DNA of 64,000 nucleotides from Edwardsiella tarda ATCC 15947 = NBRC 105688 (GTDB lineage: Bacteria > Pseudomonadota > Gammaproteobacteria > Enterobacterales > Enterobacteriaceae), in the NCBI RefSeq assembly GCF_003113495.2, contig NZ_CP084506.1:1116001-1180000 (forward strand), read 5' to 3'. A program made the translations under genes and the position numbers. This document shows positions 1-8,945 of this stretch, piece after piece (the stretch's first letter is position 1; every line of letters starts with the position of its first letter). The notes below the pieces were generated by a model. That model was not told the origin of the DNA. It saw nothing but the letters and a program-made list of their open reading frames with translations, and did no database searches.

Positions 1-1319
1 TGGGCGGGATTACCGGCGGCAGACCAGCTGCCGATGACGTCACGTTGACTGTCCGCCAGAGGCCCCACCACGGCGAGCGTACCGCGACGGTTCAGCGGGA
101 GCGTCTCCAGGCGGTTCTTCAACAACACCAGGCTCTGAGCGGCGACCGTGCGCGCCTCGGCGCGGTGTAGGCGGTCTTCGGCATCCCTATCCAGCGGATC
201 GCTAGCGGCGGGGCCGAGGTGACGATAGGGATCGTGGAATAGCCCCATATCATACTTGACGTTGAGCACGTGGCGGCAGGCATTGTCGACATCGCTGAGG
301 CTGACACGCCCGCTTTTCACCAGGCCAGGTAGATAGCGGCTGTAGTATTCGTCGCTCATGCTCATGTCGATGCCTGACTGGATGGCCAGGCGCACCGCAT
401 CCTGGGGATCGCTGGCGACGCCGTGATTAATCAGCTCCTTAATGGCACCGTGGTCGCTGATGGTGATGCCCTGGAATCCCCATTGCTCACGTAACAGCGT
501 CTTTAGCAGCCAGGGATTGGCGCTGGCCGGGGTGCCGTTGATGGCGTTGAGGGAGACCATGACGCCGCCGCTGCCCGCATCCAGCGCCGCCTTATAGGGG
601 GGAAGATAGTCTTGGAACATGCGCTGCGGGCTCATGTCCACGCTGTTGTAGTCGCGCCCGCCCTCGACCGCCCCATACAGGGCGAAGTGTTTGACGCTGG
701 TCATCAAGGCATGGCGATCGCTGGCGCGCGGCCCCTGCATCGCCTCGACCATCAGGCGTCCCATCTCCGAGGTGAGGTACGTGTCCTCACCGAAGCCTTC
801 GGAGGTCCGTCCCCAGCGGGGGTCGCGGGTGACGTCGACCATCGGTGCCCAAGTCATGTTTAGACCATCCTCGCTCGCCTCGTAGGCGGAGACGCGCCCG
901 ACGGTGCCGATCAGGGCGCGATCCCAACTGGCAGCGAGGCCGAGGCTAATCGGGAAGATGGTTCGCTGACCATGGATCACGTCATAGGCGAAGAATAACG
1001 GAATCGCCATCCGGCTGTGATTTACCGCCTGATCCTGCATACCGCGAATGCCGCGGCGGGTGACGGTATTGAAGATGGCGCCGACCTGGCCGTCGGCGAT
1101 CATCGCGTAGACCTTCTCCTTGGGATTATCGGGGCCGACGCTGATCAGGCGTAATTGGCCGATCTTCTCTTCCAGGGTCATGCGTTGCAGCATCTGGTCG
1201 ACGAAGGCGTCGCGCGGTAGGGCGGGGTCAGGCCAGGTATCAGGGTAGGGCGTGGTCGCGGCGAGGGCAGGTGCCGTGAGCAGGGCGCCGAGCAGGCCGA
1301 AGGGGCGAAGCCATTTCAT
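1..1319 (-). CDS. bglX: Periplasmic beta-glucosidase BglX, 5' part (runs off window)
   Basis: Glycoside hydrolase family 3 enzyme that hydrolyses beta-glucosides in the periplasm. About 439 N-terminal residues are present; the C-terminal part lies outside the window. The protein starts MKWLRPFG and has a short hydrophobic signal ending near APALA. Family 3 landmarks follow in order: the LEEKIGQL segment, DVIHGQRT, a VKHF motif, and ITISDHGAIKEL, whose Asp is the expected catalytic nucleophile. E. coli BglX is about 765 residues, so this is a window truncation rather than a broken gene. The neighbour downstream of its promoter is cybB on the same strand. Confidence 0.93.
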   Translation of the reverse strand, partial: MKWLRPFGLLGALLTAPALAATTPYPDTWPDPALPRDAFVDQMLQRMTLEEKIGQLRLISVGPDNPKEKVYAMIADGQVGAIFNTVTRRGIRGMQDQAVNHSRMAIPLFFAYDVIHGQRTIFPISLGLAASWDRALIGTVGRVSAYEASEDGLNMTWAPMVDVTRDPRWGRTSEGFGEDTYLTSEMGRLMVEAMQGPRASDRHALMTSVKHFALYGAVEGGRDYNSVDMSPQRMFQDYLPPYKAALDAGSGGVMVSLNAINGTPASANPWLLKTLLREQWGFQGITISDHGAIKELINHGVASDPQDAVRLAIQSGIDMSMSDEYYSRYLPGLVKSGRVSLSDVDNACRHVLNVKYDMGLFHDPYRHLGPAASDPLDRDAEDRLHRAEARTVAAQSLVLLKNRLETLPLNRRGTLAVVGPLADSQRDVIGSWSAAGNPA

Positions 1320-1473
1320 GGTGTTCAGGTTCTCTTTGCCAGGGCTGCGTAACGCAGCGTAATCGGATAAATAAGTGGAGATATATCATACAGGTGAATG
1401 CTGATAGCGTAGCGGCGATTTATCGGTTATGTGGGGCGGATCGCCCGGCATAGCGGTGTGGTAAGGGGGAGTG

Positions 1474-1505
1474 AAAAAGAAACGGGGCGGCGCAGGCCAC
1501 CCCGT
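1474..1505 (-). terminator. Rho-independent terminator after cybB
   Basis: Read on the minus strand, a 10-bp stem (ACGGGGTGGC against GCCGCCCCGT, one G-T pair) closes a 4-nt loop and is followed by TTTCTTTTT. It lies 12 bases past the cybB stop codon. Confidence 0.75.
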
Positions 1506-1517
1506 AGCGAGACGCGC

Positions 1518-2054
1518 TTAGCGCGTCTTCTTATGCGGCATCATTAGCAGCAGGGCGTTGTCACGGATCACATAGTGATGGAACAGGGCGGCGGCGGTGT
1601 GCAACCCGATCAGCGCATAGCCGATGTTCGCTAACACCTCATGCCACTCTTTGAGCAGCGACTTCGTCGCCGGATCCGGGGTGACCCAGGGGGCGATGGT
1701 CATGCCGAGAAACGACCAGGTTTTCCCACCGTAAGCCATCATGGCGACGCCTAAGAGGGGAATCGCCAGGAACCACAGGTAGAGCGCCAGATACATCAGG
1801 CGCGCCATCAGATGCTGCCAGCGTGGCGGGGTAGGGACAATCGGCGGATCCGGCAGGATATGGCGTAGCCCTAAACGGACGAGCATGATGATCCAGACCA
1901 ATACGCCGGCGTTATAGTGGGTCTCGCGCATCAGCAAATACGGTGCCGAGTTTTTCTCGAACAAGCCGCGAAACTCGATGCTGATATAGGCGATGATAAT
2001 CAGTAATAGGGTTAACCAATGTAGGGATATCTGTATCTTACTAAAACGTTGCAT
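1518..2054 (-). CDS. cybB: Cytochrome b561 CybB
   Basis: Small di-heme membrane cytochrome of the b561 family, 178 residues (E. coli CybB 176), which passes electrons from superoxide to ubiquinone in E. coli. Four membrane segments are visible, at roughly residues 10-27, 47-63, 88-108 and 140-160. Likely heme-ligating histidines lie in SLHWL near the N-terminus, in the second helix region (ETHYNAG), and in the last helices (EWHEVL, IGLHTAAALFHH). The ATG start is preceded by only a weak purine-rich stretch. It has its own terminator and appears monocistronic. Confidence 0.9.
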   Translation of the reverse strand: MQRFSKIQISLHWLTLLLIIIAYISIEFRGLFEKNSAPYLLMRETHYNAGVLVWIIMLVRLGLRHILPDPPIVPTPPRWQHLMARLMYLALYLWFLAIPLLGVAMMAYGGKTWSFLGMTIAPWVTPDPATKSLLKEWHEVLANIGYALIGLHTAAALFHHYVIRDNALLLMMPHKKTR

Positions 2055-2842
2055 GGTATCTCACTCTTATCAGGACGCTACATTGTAGACGAAATCGTTA
2101 ATTCGAATAGTAGCCCCACGCCAGCAAATCGGCCACAAACGTGCTTTCAGAATATTTCCAAATGTTATTAATTATCATTTTCAAATATGAATACTCAGCG
2201 GAGGGTAGCGGAGAGTTAAGAACATGATAGGGGAAAGGGGATGGAAAGGCGGTGTATTTAATCCCCCTCCTCAATTATTTTCAGCCGGCGTAGCAGTATT
2301 AGCTGCATTAAGTCGATTAACCTCGCGTTGCTTTAAGTTTATTTATCTTTTTGGCGATAATTTATTCGGCGTGAGGGGCATAATAAAGGGGAGGAATACG
2401 CTTTTTTCTATTGCGACAGGGGGGATAGGACACGAATTAATCAGGTGGCGCCTGATCAGCTGCGCGGGGATAATATTTGCCAGAATGGGGGATAAATCGT
2501 GCCTAATTTGCGGGAAAATAGCGCAGCGTGTTGGTTTGTGAATAGCTAAGCCGGATCTGGCGGCACGTCATAATTAAATCTAAACAATGCCTAAAAGCAA
2601 TAGATAGGCTGTTATGCATAAGAATATCCTTAGAATATTTAGGTGTAATTACGTGAATTATTTGCCTGGTTTTTGTACAGCTTGACCAGGCTGAATCGCT
2701 TTGTTTCACATAAATATCCCTATTGTGTAAAAAAAGCCAGTCAACTTGATGGAGATCAACCACAGCGGGGGGGGCAAATCCTTAGCATTGCGCCCCTGAA
2801 AGCATTCCACCAGACGAATGCGCACAAACAGGAAACTGCAGA
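2055..2842. other. Long AT-rich intergenic region upstream of the hyb operon
   Basis: A 788-bp region between divergent cybB and hybO. It is visibly more AT-rich than the surrounding coding DNA. It holds the promoters of both genes, including a perfect FNR box at 2746-2759. Short open frames occur here (for example 2224-2541 plus), but they have poor ribosome binding sites and resemble no protein I know, so no gene is called. Confidence 0.6.
2746..2759 (+). promoter_or_regulatory. FNR binding site of the hyb operon
   Basis: TTGATGGAGATCAA matches the FNR consensus TTGAT-N4-ATCAA with no mismatch. It is centred at 2752.5, 90 bases before the hybO start. A class II arrangement (centre at -41.5) would put transcription start near 2794, and TAGCAT at 2783-2788 sits where the -10 hexamer would be expected. 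This fits anaerobic induction of hydrogenase-2. Confidence 0.85.
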
Positions 2843-3967
2843 ATGGTTGAGGATTCTTTTTTATCCGCTCACGGCATCAATCGTCGTGACTTTATGAAAC
2901 TGTGCGCGGGCATGGCCGCCACACTAGGGTTAAGCTCCAATGCGGCGGCGGAAATGGCGGCGGCGATCACCAGCCCGCAACGTCCCCCGGTGATTTGGAT
3001 CGGCGCTCAGGAGTGTACGGGGTGTACCGAAGCCCTGCTGCGCTCGACTCACCCGACCTTGGAGACGTTACTGCTGAATACCATCTCGCTGGAATACCAC
3101 GAGGTGTTGTCATCGGCGTTCGGTCACCAAGTGGAAGAAAACCTGCACAATGCCATGGAGCGTTATAAGGGCAAATATGTCCTGGTGGTCGATGGTTCTA
3201 TTCCGCTGAAAGATGGCGGGGTTTACTGCATGGTGGCGGGCGAGCCGATCGTCGATCAGATCCGTAAGGCTGCCGCCGACGCGGCAGCGGTGATCGCTAT
3301 CGGTTCCTGCTCGGCGTGGGGCGGCGTGCCAGCGACCGGGGGTAACCCGACTGGTGCGGTCAGCCTGGAAGAGGCGTTGGGTCATCCGGTGATTAACATC
3401 CCGGGTTGCCCGCCGAACCCGCATAACTTCCTGACGACCGTGGTCTACTACATCACCTACGGTAAGTTGCCCGAGCTGGACAGCAAGCATCGCCCGCTGT
3501 TCGCCTATGAGCGTCTGATCCACGAAAACTGCGAGCGTCGTCCGCACTTCGATGCTGGTCGTTTCGCCAAAGAGTTCGGCGACTACGGTCACCGTCAGGG
3601 ATGGTGCTTGTATCACCTGGGTTGTAAGGGGCCGGAGACTTACGGCAACTGCTCGACCCTGGAGTTCTGCGACATCGGCGGCGGTATCTGGCCGGTCGGT
3701 ATCGGTCACCCGTGCTATGGCTGTAACGAGCAGGGTATCGGTTTCACCAAGGGGATCTTCCAGCTCTCCAGCGTAGAAAACCCGACCCCACGCGCGGAAA
3801 AACCGCTGGTGGACAATAAAGAGGGCGGCCACATTTCGCCGACGGCAACCGGTCTGATCGGGGGTGCGCTGGGTATTCTGGCCGGGGTCAGCCTGATGGC
3901 GGTGCGTGAACTGGGTCGCCAGCAGAAGCGTAATCAGGCGGATCAACACGATTCACGGGAGGAGTAA
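2843..3967 (+). CDS. hybO: Hydrogenase-2 small subunit HybO
   Basis: Electron-transfer subunit of the membrane-bound, periplasm-facing [NiFe] uptake hydrogenase 2; it carries three Fe-S clusters. It has 374 residues (E. coli 372). A twin-arginine signal RRDFMK lies at residues 14-19 with cleavage expected after the following Ala-rich segment. The proximal-cluster motif CTGCTE follows, and cluster-ligand cysteines recur in GSCSAWGG, PGCPPNP, GWCLYHLGCKGPETYGNCS and GHPCYGCNEQG. A C-terminal hydrophobic helix (about 333-352) anchors it in the membrane. AGGAAA precedes the ATG at 8 bases. It is the first gene of hybOABCDE, with the FNR box upstream. Confidence 0.97.
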   Translation: MVEDSFLSAHGINRRDFMKLCAGMAATLGLSSNAAAEMAAAITSPQRPPVIWIGAQECTGCTEALLRSTHPTLETLLLNTISLEYHEVLSSAFGHQVEENLHNAMERYKGKYVLVVDGSIPLKDGGVYCMVAGEPIVDQIRKAAADAAAVIAIGSCSAWGGVPATGGNPTGAVSLEEALGHPVINIPGCPPNPHNFLTTVVYYITYGKLPELDSKHRPLFAYERLIHENCERRPHFDAGRFAKEFGDYGHRQGWCLYHLGCKGPETYGNCSTLEFCDIGGGIWPVGIGHPCYGCNEQGIGFTKGIFQLSSVENPTPRAEKPLVDNKEGGHISPTATGLIGGALGILAGVSLMAVRELGRQQKRNQADQHDSREE

Positions 3968-3970
3968 ACC

Positions 3971-4954
3971 GTGAACAGACGAAACTTCCTTAAATTCGCT
4001 TCCGTTGGTGCGCTCGCGGCCGGCACTGCCGCGTCCGGCAGCGCCCAGGCGGCGGCCGAGAACAAGCCGCCGATTCCAACGGCGGTCGGGATGCTGTATG
4101 ACTCCACCCTGTGTGTGGGTTGCCAGGCTTGCGTCGCCGAGTGTCAGCGCCTGAACAAGAATGCGTTGAACCCGAAAGGCGATCCGATCTGGTCGAACAA
4201 CGACAAGTTGACGCCTTATACCAATAACATCATCCAAGTATGGCGTGATGGCACCGGGGTCAACAAGGATCAGCTGGAGAACGGCTACGCCTATATCAAG
4301 AAGCAGTGCATGCACTGCGTCGATCCTAACTGTGTCTCGGTCTGTCCGGTATCGGCGCTGAAGAAGCACCCTGTCACCGGGATCGTCATGTACGATCCTG
4401 ACGTCTGCACCGGTTGCCGTTACTGCATGGTAGCCTGCCCGTTCGACGTACCGAAGTATGATTACGATAACCCGTTCGGGGCGATTCACAAGTGTGAACT
4501 GTGTAACCAGAAAGGGTTGGAGCGTATCGATCAGGGTAAACTGCCGGGCTGTGTCGAGGTGTGTCCTGCCGGGGCGGTGATCTATGGTACCCGTGACGAG
4601 CTGCTGGCCGAGGCGAAGAAGCGTCTCGCCGCGCGTCCGGGCTCCGAGTATGCCTATCCGCGTCAGACGTTGCACAGTAACGACAGCTACCTGCACCCGG
4701 TCGCGCGCTATCAGCCGTGTGTCTACGGTGAGAAAGAGGGCGGGGGGACTCAGGTCCTGGTGCTGGCGGGCGTACCCTACGAGAAGTTGGGGATGCCGCA
4801 GTTGGATGAGCTGTCGACGGGCGCCCGTTCTGAGCATATTCAGCATACGCTGTATAAAGGCATGATCCTGCCGTTGGTGGTCTTGGCCGGTCTTTCGGTA
4901 ATGACCTATCGAAACACCAAGAATCACCATGACGGAGACGATGATAATGAGTGA
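3971..4954 (+). CDS. hybA: Hydrogenase-2 ferredoxin-like subunit HybA
   Basis: Periplasmic 16Fe-16S ferredoxin-type protein that relays electrons from HybO towards the membrane subunit HybB. It has 327 residues (E. coli 328) and starts with GTG three bases after the hybO stop. A twin-arginine signal RRNFLK lies at residues 3-8. Four cysteine groups are visible: [37 protein letters not shown] and CELCNQKG with a later CVEVCP. A C-terminal hydrophobic segment ([14 protein letters not shown]) probably tethers it to the membrane. It overlaps hybB by 8 bases. Confidence 0.96.
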   Translation: MNRRNFLKFASVGALAAGTAASGSAQAAAENKPPIPTAVGMLYDSTLCVGCQACVAECQRLNKNALNPKGDPIWSNNDKLTPYTNNIIQVWRDGTGVNKDQLENGYAYIKKQCMHCVDPNCVSVCPVSALKKHPVTGIVMYDPDVCTGCRYCMVACPFDVPKYDYDNPFGAIHKCELCNQKGLERIDQGKLPGCVEVCPAGAVIYGTRDELLAEAKKRLAARPGSEYAYPRQTLHSNDSYLHPVARYQPCVYGEKEGGGTQVLVLAGVPYEKLGMPQLDELSTGARSEHIQHTLYKGMILPLVVLAGLSVMTYRNTKNHHDGDDDNE

Positions 4955-6137
4955 GCATAAAGCCAGTCCGCTCGGCGGGCGTCTGGTCAGCTGGCCCGTC
5001 GTGTTGCTGGCCCCATTCATCCTGCTGTGTGGGATGTTTATCCTGAAGCGTTTGATCTTCGGTATCGGTTCAGTCGCCGATCTGAACGGGGGCTATCCCT
5101 GGGGGATCTGGATCGCCTTCGACCTGTTGATCGGTACCGGTTTTGCCTGTGGCGGCTGGGCGTTGGCCTGGGCGGTGTATGTCTTTAACCGCGGCGAGTA
5201 TCATCCGTTGGTGCGTCCGGCGCTGCTGGCCAGCCTGTTCGGTTACTCCCTTGGCGGTCTGTCCATCACCATCGACGTCGGTCGTTACTGGAACCTGCCG
5301 TACTTCTACATTCCGGGGCACTTCAACACCTCCTCGGTACTGTTCGAGACGGCGGTCTGTATGACGGTGTACATCGGTGTCATGGCGCTGGAGTTCGCGC
5401 CGGTGATCATGGAGCGCTTCGGCTGGAAGGTGTCGCTGAAACGACTGAATAAAGTGATGTTCTTTATTCTGGCGTTGGGGGCGTTGCTGCCGACCATGCA
5501 CCAGTCTTCCATGGGGTCGCTGATGATCTCTGCCGGGAAGAAGGTGCATCCGTTGTGGCAAAGCTATGAGCTGCTGCCGTTACTGTCGGTGCTGACCGCC
5601 TTCATCATGGGCTTCGCCATCGTGGTCTTTGAAGGCTCGCTGGTGCAGGCGGGGTTGCGGGGTCGCGGCCCGAACGAGAAGACGCTGTTTGCCAAATTAG
5701 TGCGCGTAATCCAGGTATTCCTGCTGGTCTTCCTGGCGCTGCGCTTCGGTGAACTGGCGATGCATGATAAACTGCACTATCTGTTCCAGTTTAATCGCTA
5801 CGCCATCAGCTTCTGGTGTGAAGCCATGCTGATGCTGTTCCCGCTGCTGGCATTCTGCTCTGCACGCTGCCGTGAAGACTCGCGTATCCTGTTTGTCGGC
5901 GCCCTGAGCATGCTGCTCGGCTCGGCGCTATGGCGTTTGAACTATTCGTTGCTGGCTTACTCGCCGGGCAACGGCTACGGCTATTTTCCAACCTCCGAAG
6001 AGGTGCTGATTTCGATGGGCTTCGTCGCCATCGAGGTTGTTGCTTATTTGCTGCTGATCCGGTTGTTGCCGGTATTGCCAGCGCTTGACCATTTAAAACA
6101 CCAAGGTTATCAGGCCCAAGGGAAAGCTAAAGTATGA
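4947..6137 (+). CDS. hybB: Hydrogenase-2 integral membrane subunit HybB
   Basis: NrfD/PsrC-type quinone-reactive membrane subunit, 396 residues with about ten transmembrane helices. It transfers electrons from HybA to the menaquinone pool. The ATG at 4947 ([11 protein letters not shown]) is preferred over the in-frame ATG at 4929 or 4941, because it aligns with the E. coli N-terminus and GGAGA lies at suitable spacing. The gene overlaps the hybA stop by 8 bases and the hybC start by 4 (ATGA), so translation is probably coupled. Conserved family stretches include [16 protein letters not shown] and [14 protein letters not shown]. Confidence 0.96.
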   Translation: MSEHKASPLGGRLVSWPVVLLAPFILLCGMFILKRLIFGIGSVADLNGGYPWGIWIAFDLLIGTGFACGGWALAWAVYVFNRGEYHPLVRPALLASLFGYSLGGLSITIDVGRYWNLPYFYIPGHFNTSSVLFETAVCMTVYIGVMALEFAPVIMERFGWKVSLKRLNKVMFFILALGALLPTMHQSSMGSLMISAGKKVHPLWQSYELLPLLSVLTAFIMGFAIVVFEGSLVQAGLRGRGPNEKTLFAKLVRVIQVFLLVFLALRFGELAMHDKLHYLFQFNRYAISFWCEAMLMLFPLLAFCSARCREDSRILFVGALSMLLGSALWRLNYSLLAYSPGNGYGYFPTSEEVLISMGFVAIEVVAYLLLIRLLPVLPALDHLKHQGYQAQGKAKV

Positions 6138-7837
6138 GCCAACGTATTACTATCGACCCGATTACCCGCATCGAGGGCCACCTGCGCATTGATTGCGAAA
6201 TCGAAAACGGCAAGGTGACCAAAGCCTGGTCATCCGGCACCATGTGGCGCGGGATGGAAGACATCGTGAAGGGTAACGATCCGCGCGATGCCTGGATGAT
6301 CGTGCAGCGTATCTGCGGCGTATGTACCACCATTCACGCCATCGCCTCTGTTCGTGCGGTGGAGAGTGCCGTCGGCGCCAAGGTGCCGGTCAATGCACAG
6401 TACATCCGTAACCTGATCCTGGCGGCGCACAGCATCCACGACCACATCGTCCACTTCTATCAGCTGTCTGCGATGGACTGGGTGGATATCACCTCCGCGC
6501 TGCAGGCCGATCCGAACAAGTGTGAGGCGATGCTGCAGGGCGTCTCCGCCTGGAAGCTGAACAGCGCCGGTGAGTTCGCGAAGGTACAGCAGAAGATCCG
6601 TAACCTGGTTGATAGCGGCCAGTTGGGTATCTTTGCTAACGGCTACTGGGGCCACAAGGAGATGAAACTCTCTCCGGAAGTGAACCTGATCGCCGTCGCT
6701 CACTACCTGCAAGCGCTGGAGTGCCAGCGCGACGCCAACCGCGTGGTCGCCATCCTGGGCGGTAAGTCTCCGCACATCCAGAACCTGGCGGTCGGCGGTG
6801 TTGCTAACCCGATCAACCTCAACGCGCCGAGCGTGCTCAACCTGGAGCGCCTGATGTACGTCAAGATGTTCATCGAGCGTCTGGGCGACTTCATCGAGCA
6901 GGTGTACAAGGTGGATGCGGCGATCATCGCGGCCAACTATCCGGAGTGGATGACGTTGGGTCGTGGCGCCAAGCATTACCTGAGCGTGCCGGAGTTGCCG
7001 ACCGACGGCGACGGCGGTAGCTTCCTGCTGCCGGGTGGCTATATCGAAAACGGCGACATGGCTAACTACCGTCCGATCACCAGCCAGCAGGATCCGTGGC
7101 TGATCGCCGGTATTGCCGAATCCAGTAAGCACTCCTGGTATCAGGACGACGCGAATCTGAAACCGTGGGAAGGTAAGACCGAGCCGAATTACACCGGCTG
7201 GCAGGAAGACGGCAAGTATTCCTGGGTGAAATCGCCGACCCTGTATGATCAGGTGGTCGAAGTCGGTCCGTTGGCCGATCTGCTGGTTAAACTGGCCGCC
7301 AAGCATGAAGACACCGTTAAGCATTACAACGAGGTCAATGGCCTGTATCACACCCTGACCGGCCAGAAGCTGCAGGTCGAACAGCTGCACTCCACCATGG
7401 GCCGTATCATCGGTCGTGCGGTGCGTTGCTGCGTGCTGAAGGATACCTTGATGCAGCAGTGGCAGGCGCTGATCGACAACATCGGCAAGGGCGACCATGT
7501 GGCCTATATCCCGGCCGAAATCGATCCGAACAAAGAGTATCGTGGCGTCGGCTTCGAAGAGGCTCCGCGTGGTGCGCTTTCTCACTGGATCGTCATCAAG
7601 GGTGGCAAGATCGCCAACTACCAGGCCGTGGTACCGTCAACCTGGAACTCCGGCCCGCGTAACGGCCAGGATGAGCCGGGTCCGTACGAACAGGCGCTGG
7701 TGGGGACGCCGGTCGCCGACATTAACAAGCCGCTGGAAGTGGTGCGTACCGTGCACTCCTTCGACCCGTGCATGTCTTGTGCGGTACACGTGGTGAATAC
7801 CCTGGATGGCGAAACGACCAAGGTAAAAATCCTGTAA
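6134..7837 (+). CDS. hybC: Hydrogenase-2 large catalytic subunit HybC
   Basis: [NiFe] active-site subunit, 567 residues, the same length as in E. coli. The N-terminal nickel ligand motif RICGVC places Cys61 and Cys64; the C-terminal motif DPCMSCAVH places Cys546 and Cys549. The 15 residues after His552 (starting VVNTLDG) are the peptide removed by the maturation protease HybD once nickel is inserted. The subunit has no signal peptide and is co-exported with HybO through the Tat pathway, as established for this family. Its stop codon overlaps the hybD start (TAATG). Confidence 0.98.
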   Translation: MSQRITIDPITRIEGHLRIDCEIENGKVTKAWSSGTMWRGMEDIVKGNDPRDAWMIVQRICGVCTTIHAIASVRAVESAVGAKVPVNAQYIRNLILAAHSIHDHIVHFYQLSAMDWVDITSALQADPNKCEAMLQGVSAWKLNSAGEFAKVQQKIRNLVDSGQLGIFANGYWGHKEMKLSPEVNLIAVAHYLQALECQRDANRVVAILGGKSPHIQNLAVGGVANPINLNAPSVLNLERLMYVKMFIERLGDFIEQVYKVDAAIIAANYPEWMTLGRGAKHYLSVPELPTDGDGGSFLLPGGYIENGDMANYRPITSQQDPWLIAGIAESSKHSWYQDDANLKPWEGKTEPNYTGWQEDGKYSWVKSPTLYDQVVEVGPLADLLVKLAAKHEDTVKHYNEVNGLYHTLTGQKLQVEQLHSTMGRIIGRAVRCCVLKDTLMQQWQALIDNIGKGDHVAYIPAEIDPNKEYRGVGFEEAPRGALSHWIVIKGGKIANYQAVVPSTWNSGPRNGQDEPGPYEQALVGTPVADINKPLEVVRTVHSFDPCMSCAVHVVNTLDGETTKVKIL

Positions 7838-8331
7838 TGAATACGCTGATTCTCGGGATTGGAAACCTGTTGCTCAGCGATGAGGCGGTCGGCGTGCGTA
7901 TCGTCGAGCGCCTGCAGCGCGACTATCATTTCCCGGACAACATCGAGCTGATGGATGGCGGGACGGCGGGCATGGAGCTGTTGGAGTACCTGGCCTGCCG
8001 CGATCACCTGATCGTGGTGGATGCGGTACTCAGCGGCAACGAGCCGGGTACGGTGATCACCCTGCGTGACGATGAGGTGCCGGCGATGTTTAGCCGCAAG
8101 ATCTCGCCACATCAGTTGGGGTTGGCCGATGTGCTGTCGGCGTTGCGTCTGACGGACGAGTTCCCGAAACAGCTGACGCTGGTGGGGATTGAGCCGCAGT
8201 CGCTGGAGCCCAACATCGGTCTGACGCCGGCGATCGCTAGCGCCGTACCGGTCGCGATGGATCGGGTATTGGCCATCCTGCGAGAGCAGGGGGTACAGGC
8301 TACGCATCAGGGAGATGTTCATGCACAGTGA
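7837..8331 (+). CDS. hybD: Hydrogenase-2 maturation protease HybD
   Basis: Endopeptidase of the HyaD/HybD/HycI family that removes the C-terminal extension of HybC after nickel insertion. It has 164 residues, as in E. coli. The nickel-sensing residues match the family: Glu16 in LLSDEAVG, Asp62 in VVDAVL, and His92 in SPHQLGL. The start ATG shares its A with the hybC stop. The end of the gene overlaps the start of hybE by 11 bases. Confidence 0.96.
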   Translation: MNTLILGIGNLLLSDEAVGVRIVERLQRDYHFPDNIELMDGGTAGMELLEYLACRDHLIVVDAVLSGNEPGTVITLRDDEVPAMFSRKISPHQLGLADVLSALRLTDEFPKQLTLVGIEPQSLEPNIGLTPAIASAVPVAMDRVLAILREQGVQATHQGDVHAQ

Positions 8332-8362
8332 AGAGAATGCCATGCACAGTGACGAGAATGCG
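8321..8362 (+). repeat. 21-bp tandem duplication at the hybE start
   Basis: Two adjacent 21-base units, 8321-8341 and 8342-8362, each start ATGCACAGTGA and differ at two positions. They encode MHSEENA and MHSDENA. Both copies contain an in-frame ATG, but only the first has a well-placed Shine-Dalgarno sequence. Confidence 0.9.
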
Positions 8363-8839
8363 CTGGGTATGGCGGCCGCATGCGTCGGGTTCGACAACGA
8401 TCCCGCCGCGTTGCTGGTGGAGCAGTATCAGCAGATCGCCAGTGGCGAGATGCATGATCTGCCGTTCTTCCGCGCCGGGATCCCGGTCAGTGCCGTGATG
8501 CGCCCGTTCGACGGTCAGTGGGTCGGTTGTGTGCTGACACCCTGGATGTTGAGCGTGGTGATCCTGCCGGGGCCGGATCAGGCCTGGCCGGAGCGTAAGA
8601 TCGGCGACCGTCTGGCGTTGCAACTGCCGCGCGGCAACATGACCTTCATGGTCGGTGAGCTGCCGCAGAGTGGGCAACTGCTCTCCTGTTCGCTGATGTC
8701 GCCTCTCGATCCTCATCTGCAGGCGGATCAGGCCGAGCAATTGATGCGCGACACCTTGACCATGCTGCTCTCGTTGCCGGTGGCGGAGGCGCATGACGTC
8801 GACCTGTCGCGACGCGCGCTGTTCAGTCGTCGCGGTTAA
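8321..8839 (+). CDS. hybE: Hydrogenase-2 assembly chaperone HybE
   Basis: Cytoplasmic chaperone that, in E. coli, binds the HybO Tat signal and coordinates assembly of the HybOC pair before export. It has 172 residues (E. coli 162). The core (SGEMHDLPFF, GQWVGCVLTPWMLSVVILPGPDQAWP, LSCSLMSPL) is clearly conserved. ATG 8321 is chosen because GGAG ends 6 bases before it; ATG 8315 is too close to that site. The extra length comes from an N-terminal tandem duplication (8321-8362) in which the second copy also begins with ATG. It is the last gene of the operon; a strong terminator follows 21 bases later. Confidence 0.93.
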   Translation: MHSEENAMHSDENALGMAAACVGFDNDPAALLVEQYQQIASGEMHDLPFFRAGIPVSAVMRPFDGQWVGCVLTPWMLSVVILPGPDQAWPERKIGDRLALQLPRGNMTFMVGELPQSGQLLSCSLMSPLDPHLQADQAEQLMRDTLTMLLSLPVAEAHDVDLSRRALFSRRG

Positions 8840-8860
8840 TCTTTTCTGCCGTGTCATGTA

Positions 8861-8888
8861 AACACCCCGCTTTGCGGGGTGTTTTTTT
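8861..8888 (+). terminator. Rho-independent terminator of the hyb operon
   Basis: Stem AACACCCCGC, loop TTT, stem GCGGGGTGTT, then a run of T. A second imperfectly placed GC-rich hairpin (CCGCCTCCC at 8894-8902 with GGGAGGCGG at 8913-8921) lies between it and the convergent peptidase gene. Confidence 0.93.
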
Positions 8889-8945
8889 ATCTCCCGCCTC
8901 CCCCGCTCGTGAGGGAGGCGGTTATCGAGCGCACTGCGGAGGCGA

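Noticed and set aside
2160..2185. Fur-box-like AT-rich sequence near cybB
   Set aside because: It matches the 19-base Fur consensus too poorly; AT-rich context explains it.
2224..2541. 105-residue open frame upstream of hybO
   Set aside because: Poor ribosome binding site, no recognisable domain, and it lies in AT-rich promoter DNA; an opposing frame overlaps it.
2503..2763. 86-residue minus-strand frame over the FNR box
   Set aside because: It overlaps the hyb promoter, lacks a ribosome binding site and resembles nothing.
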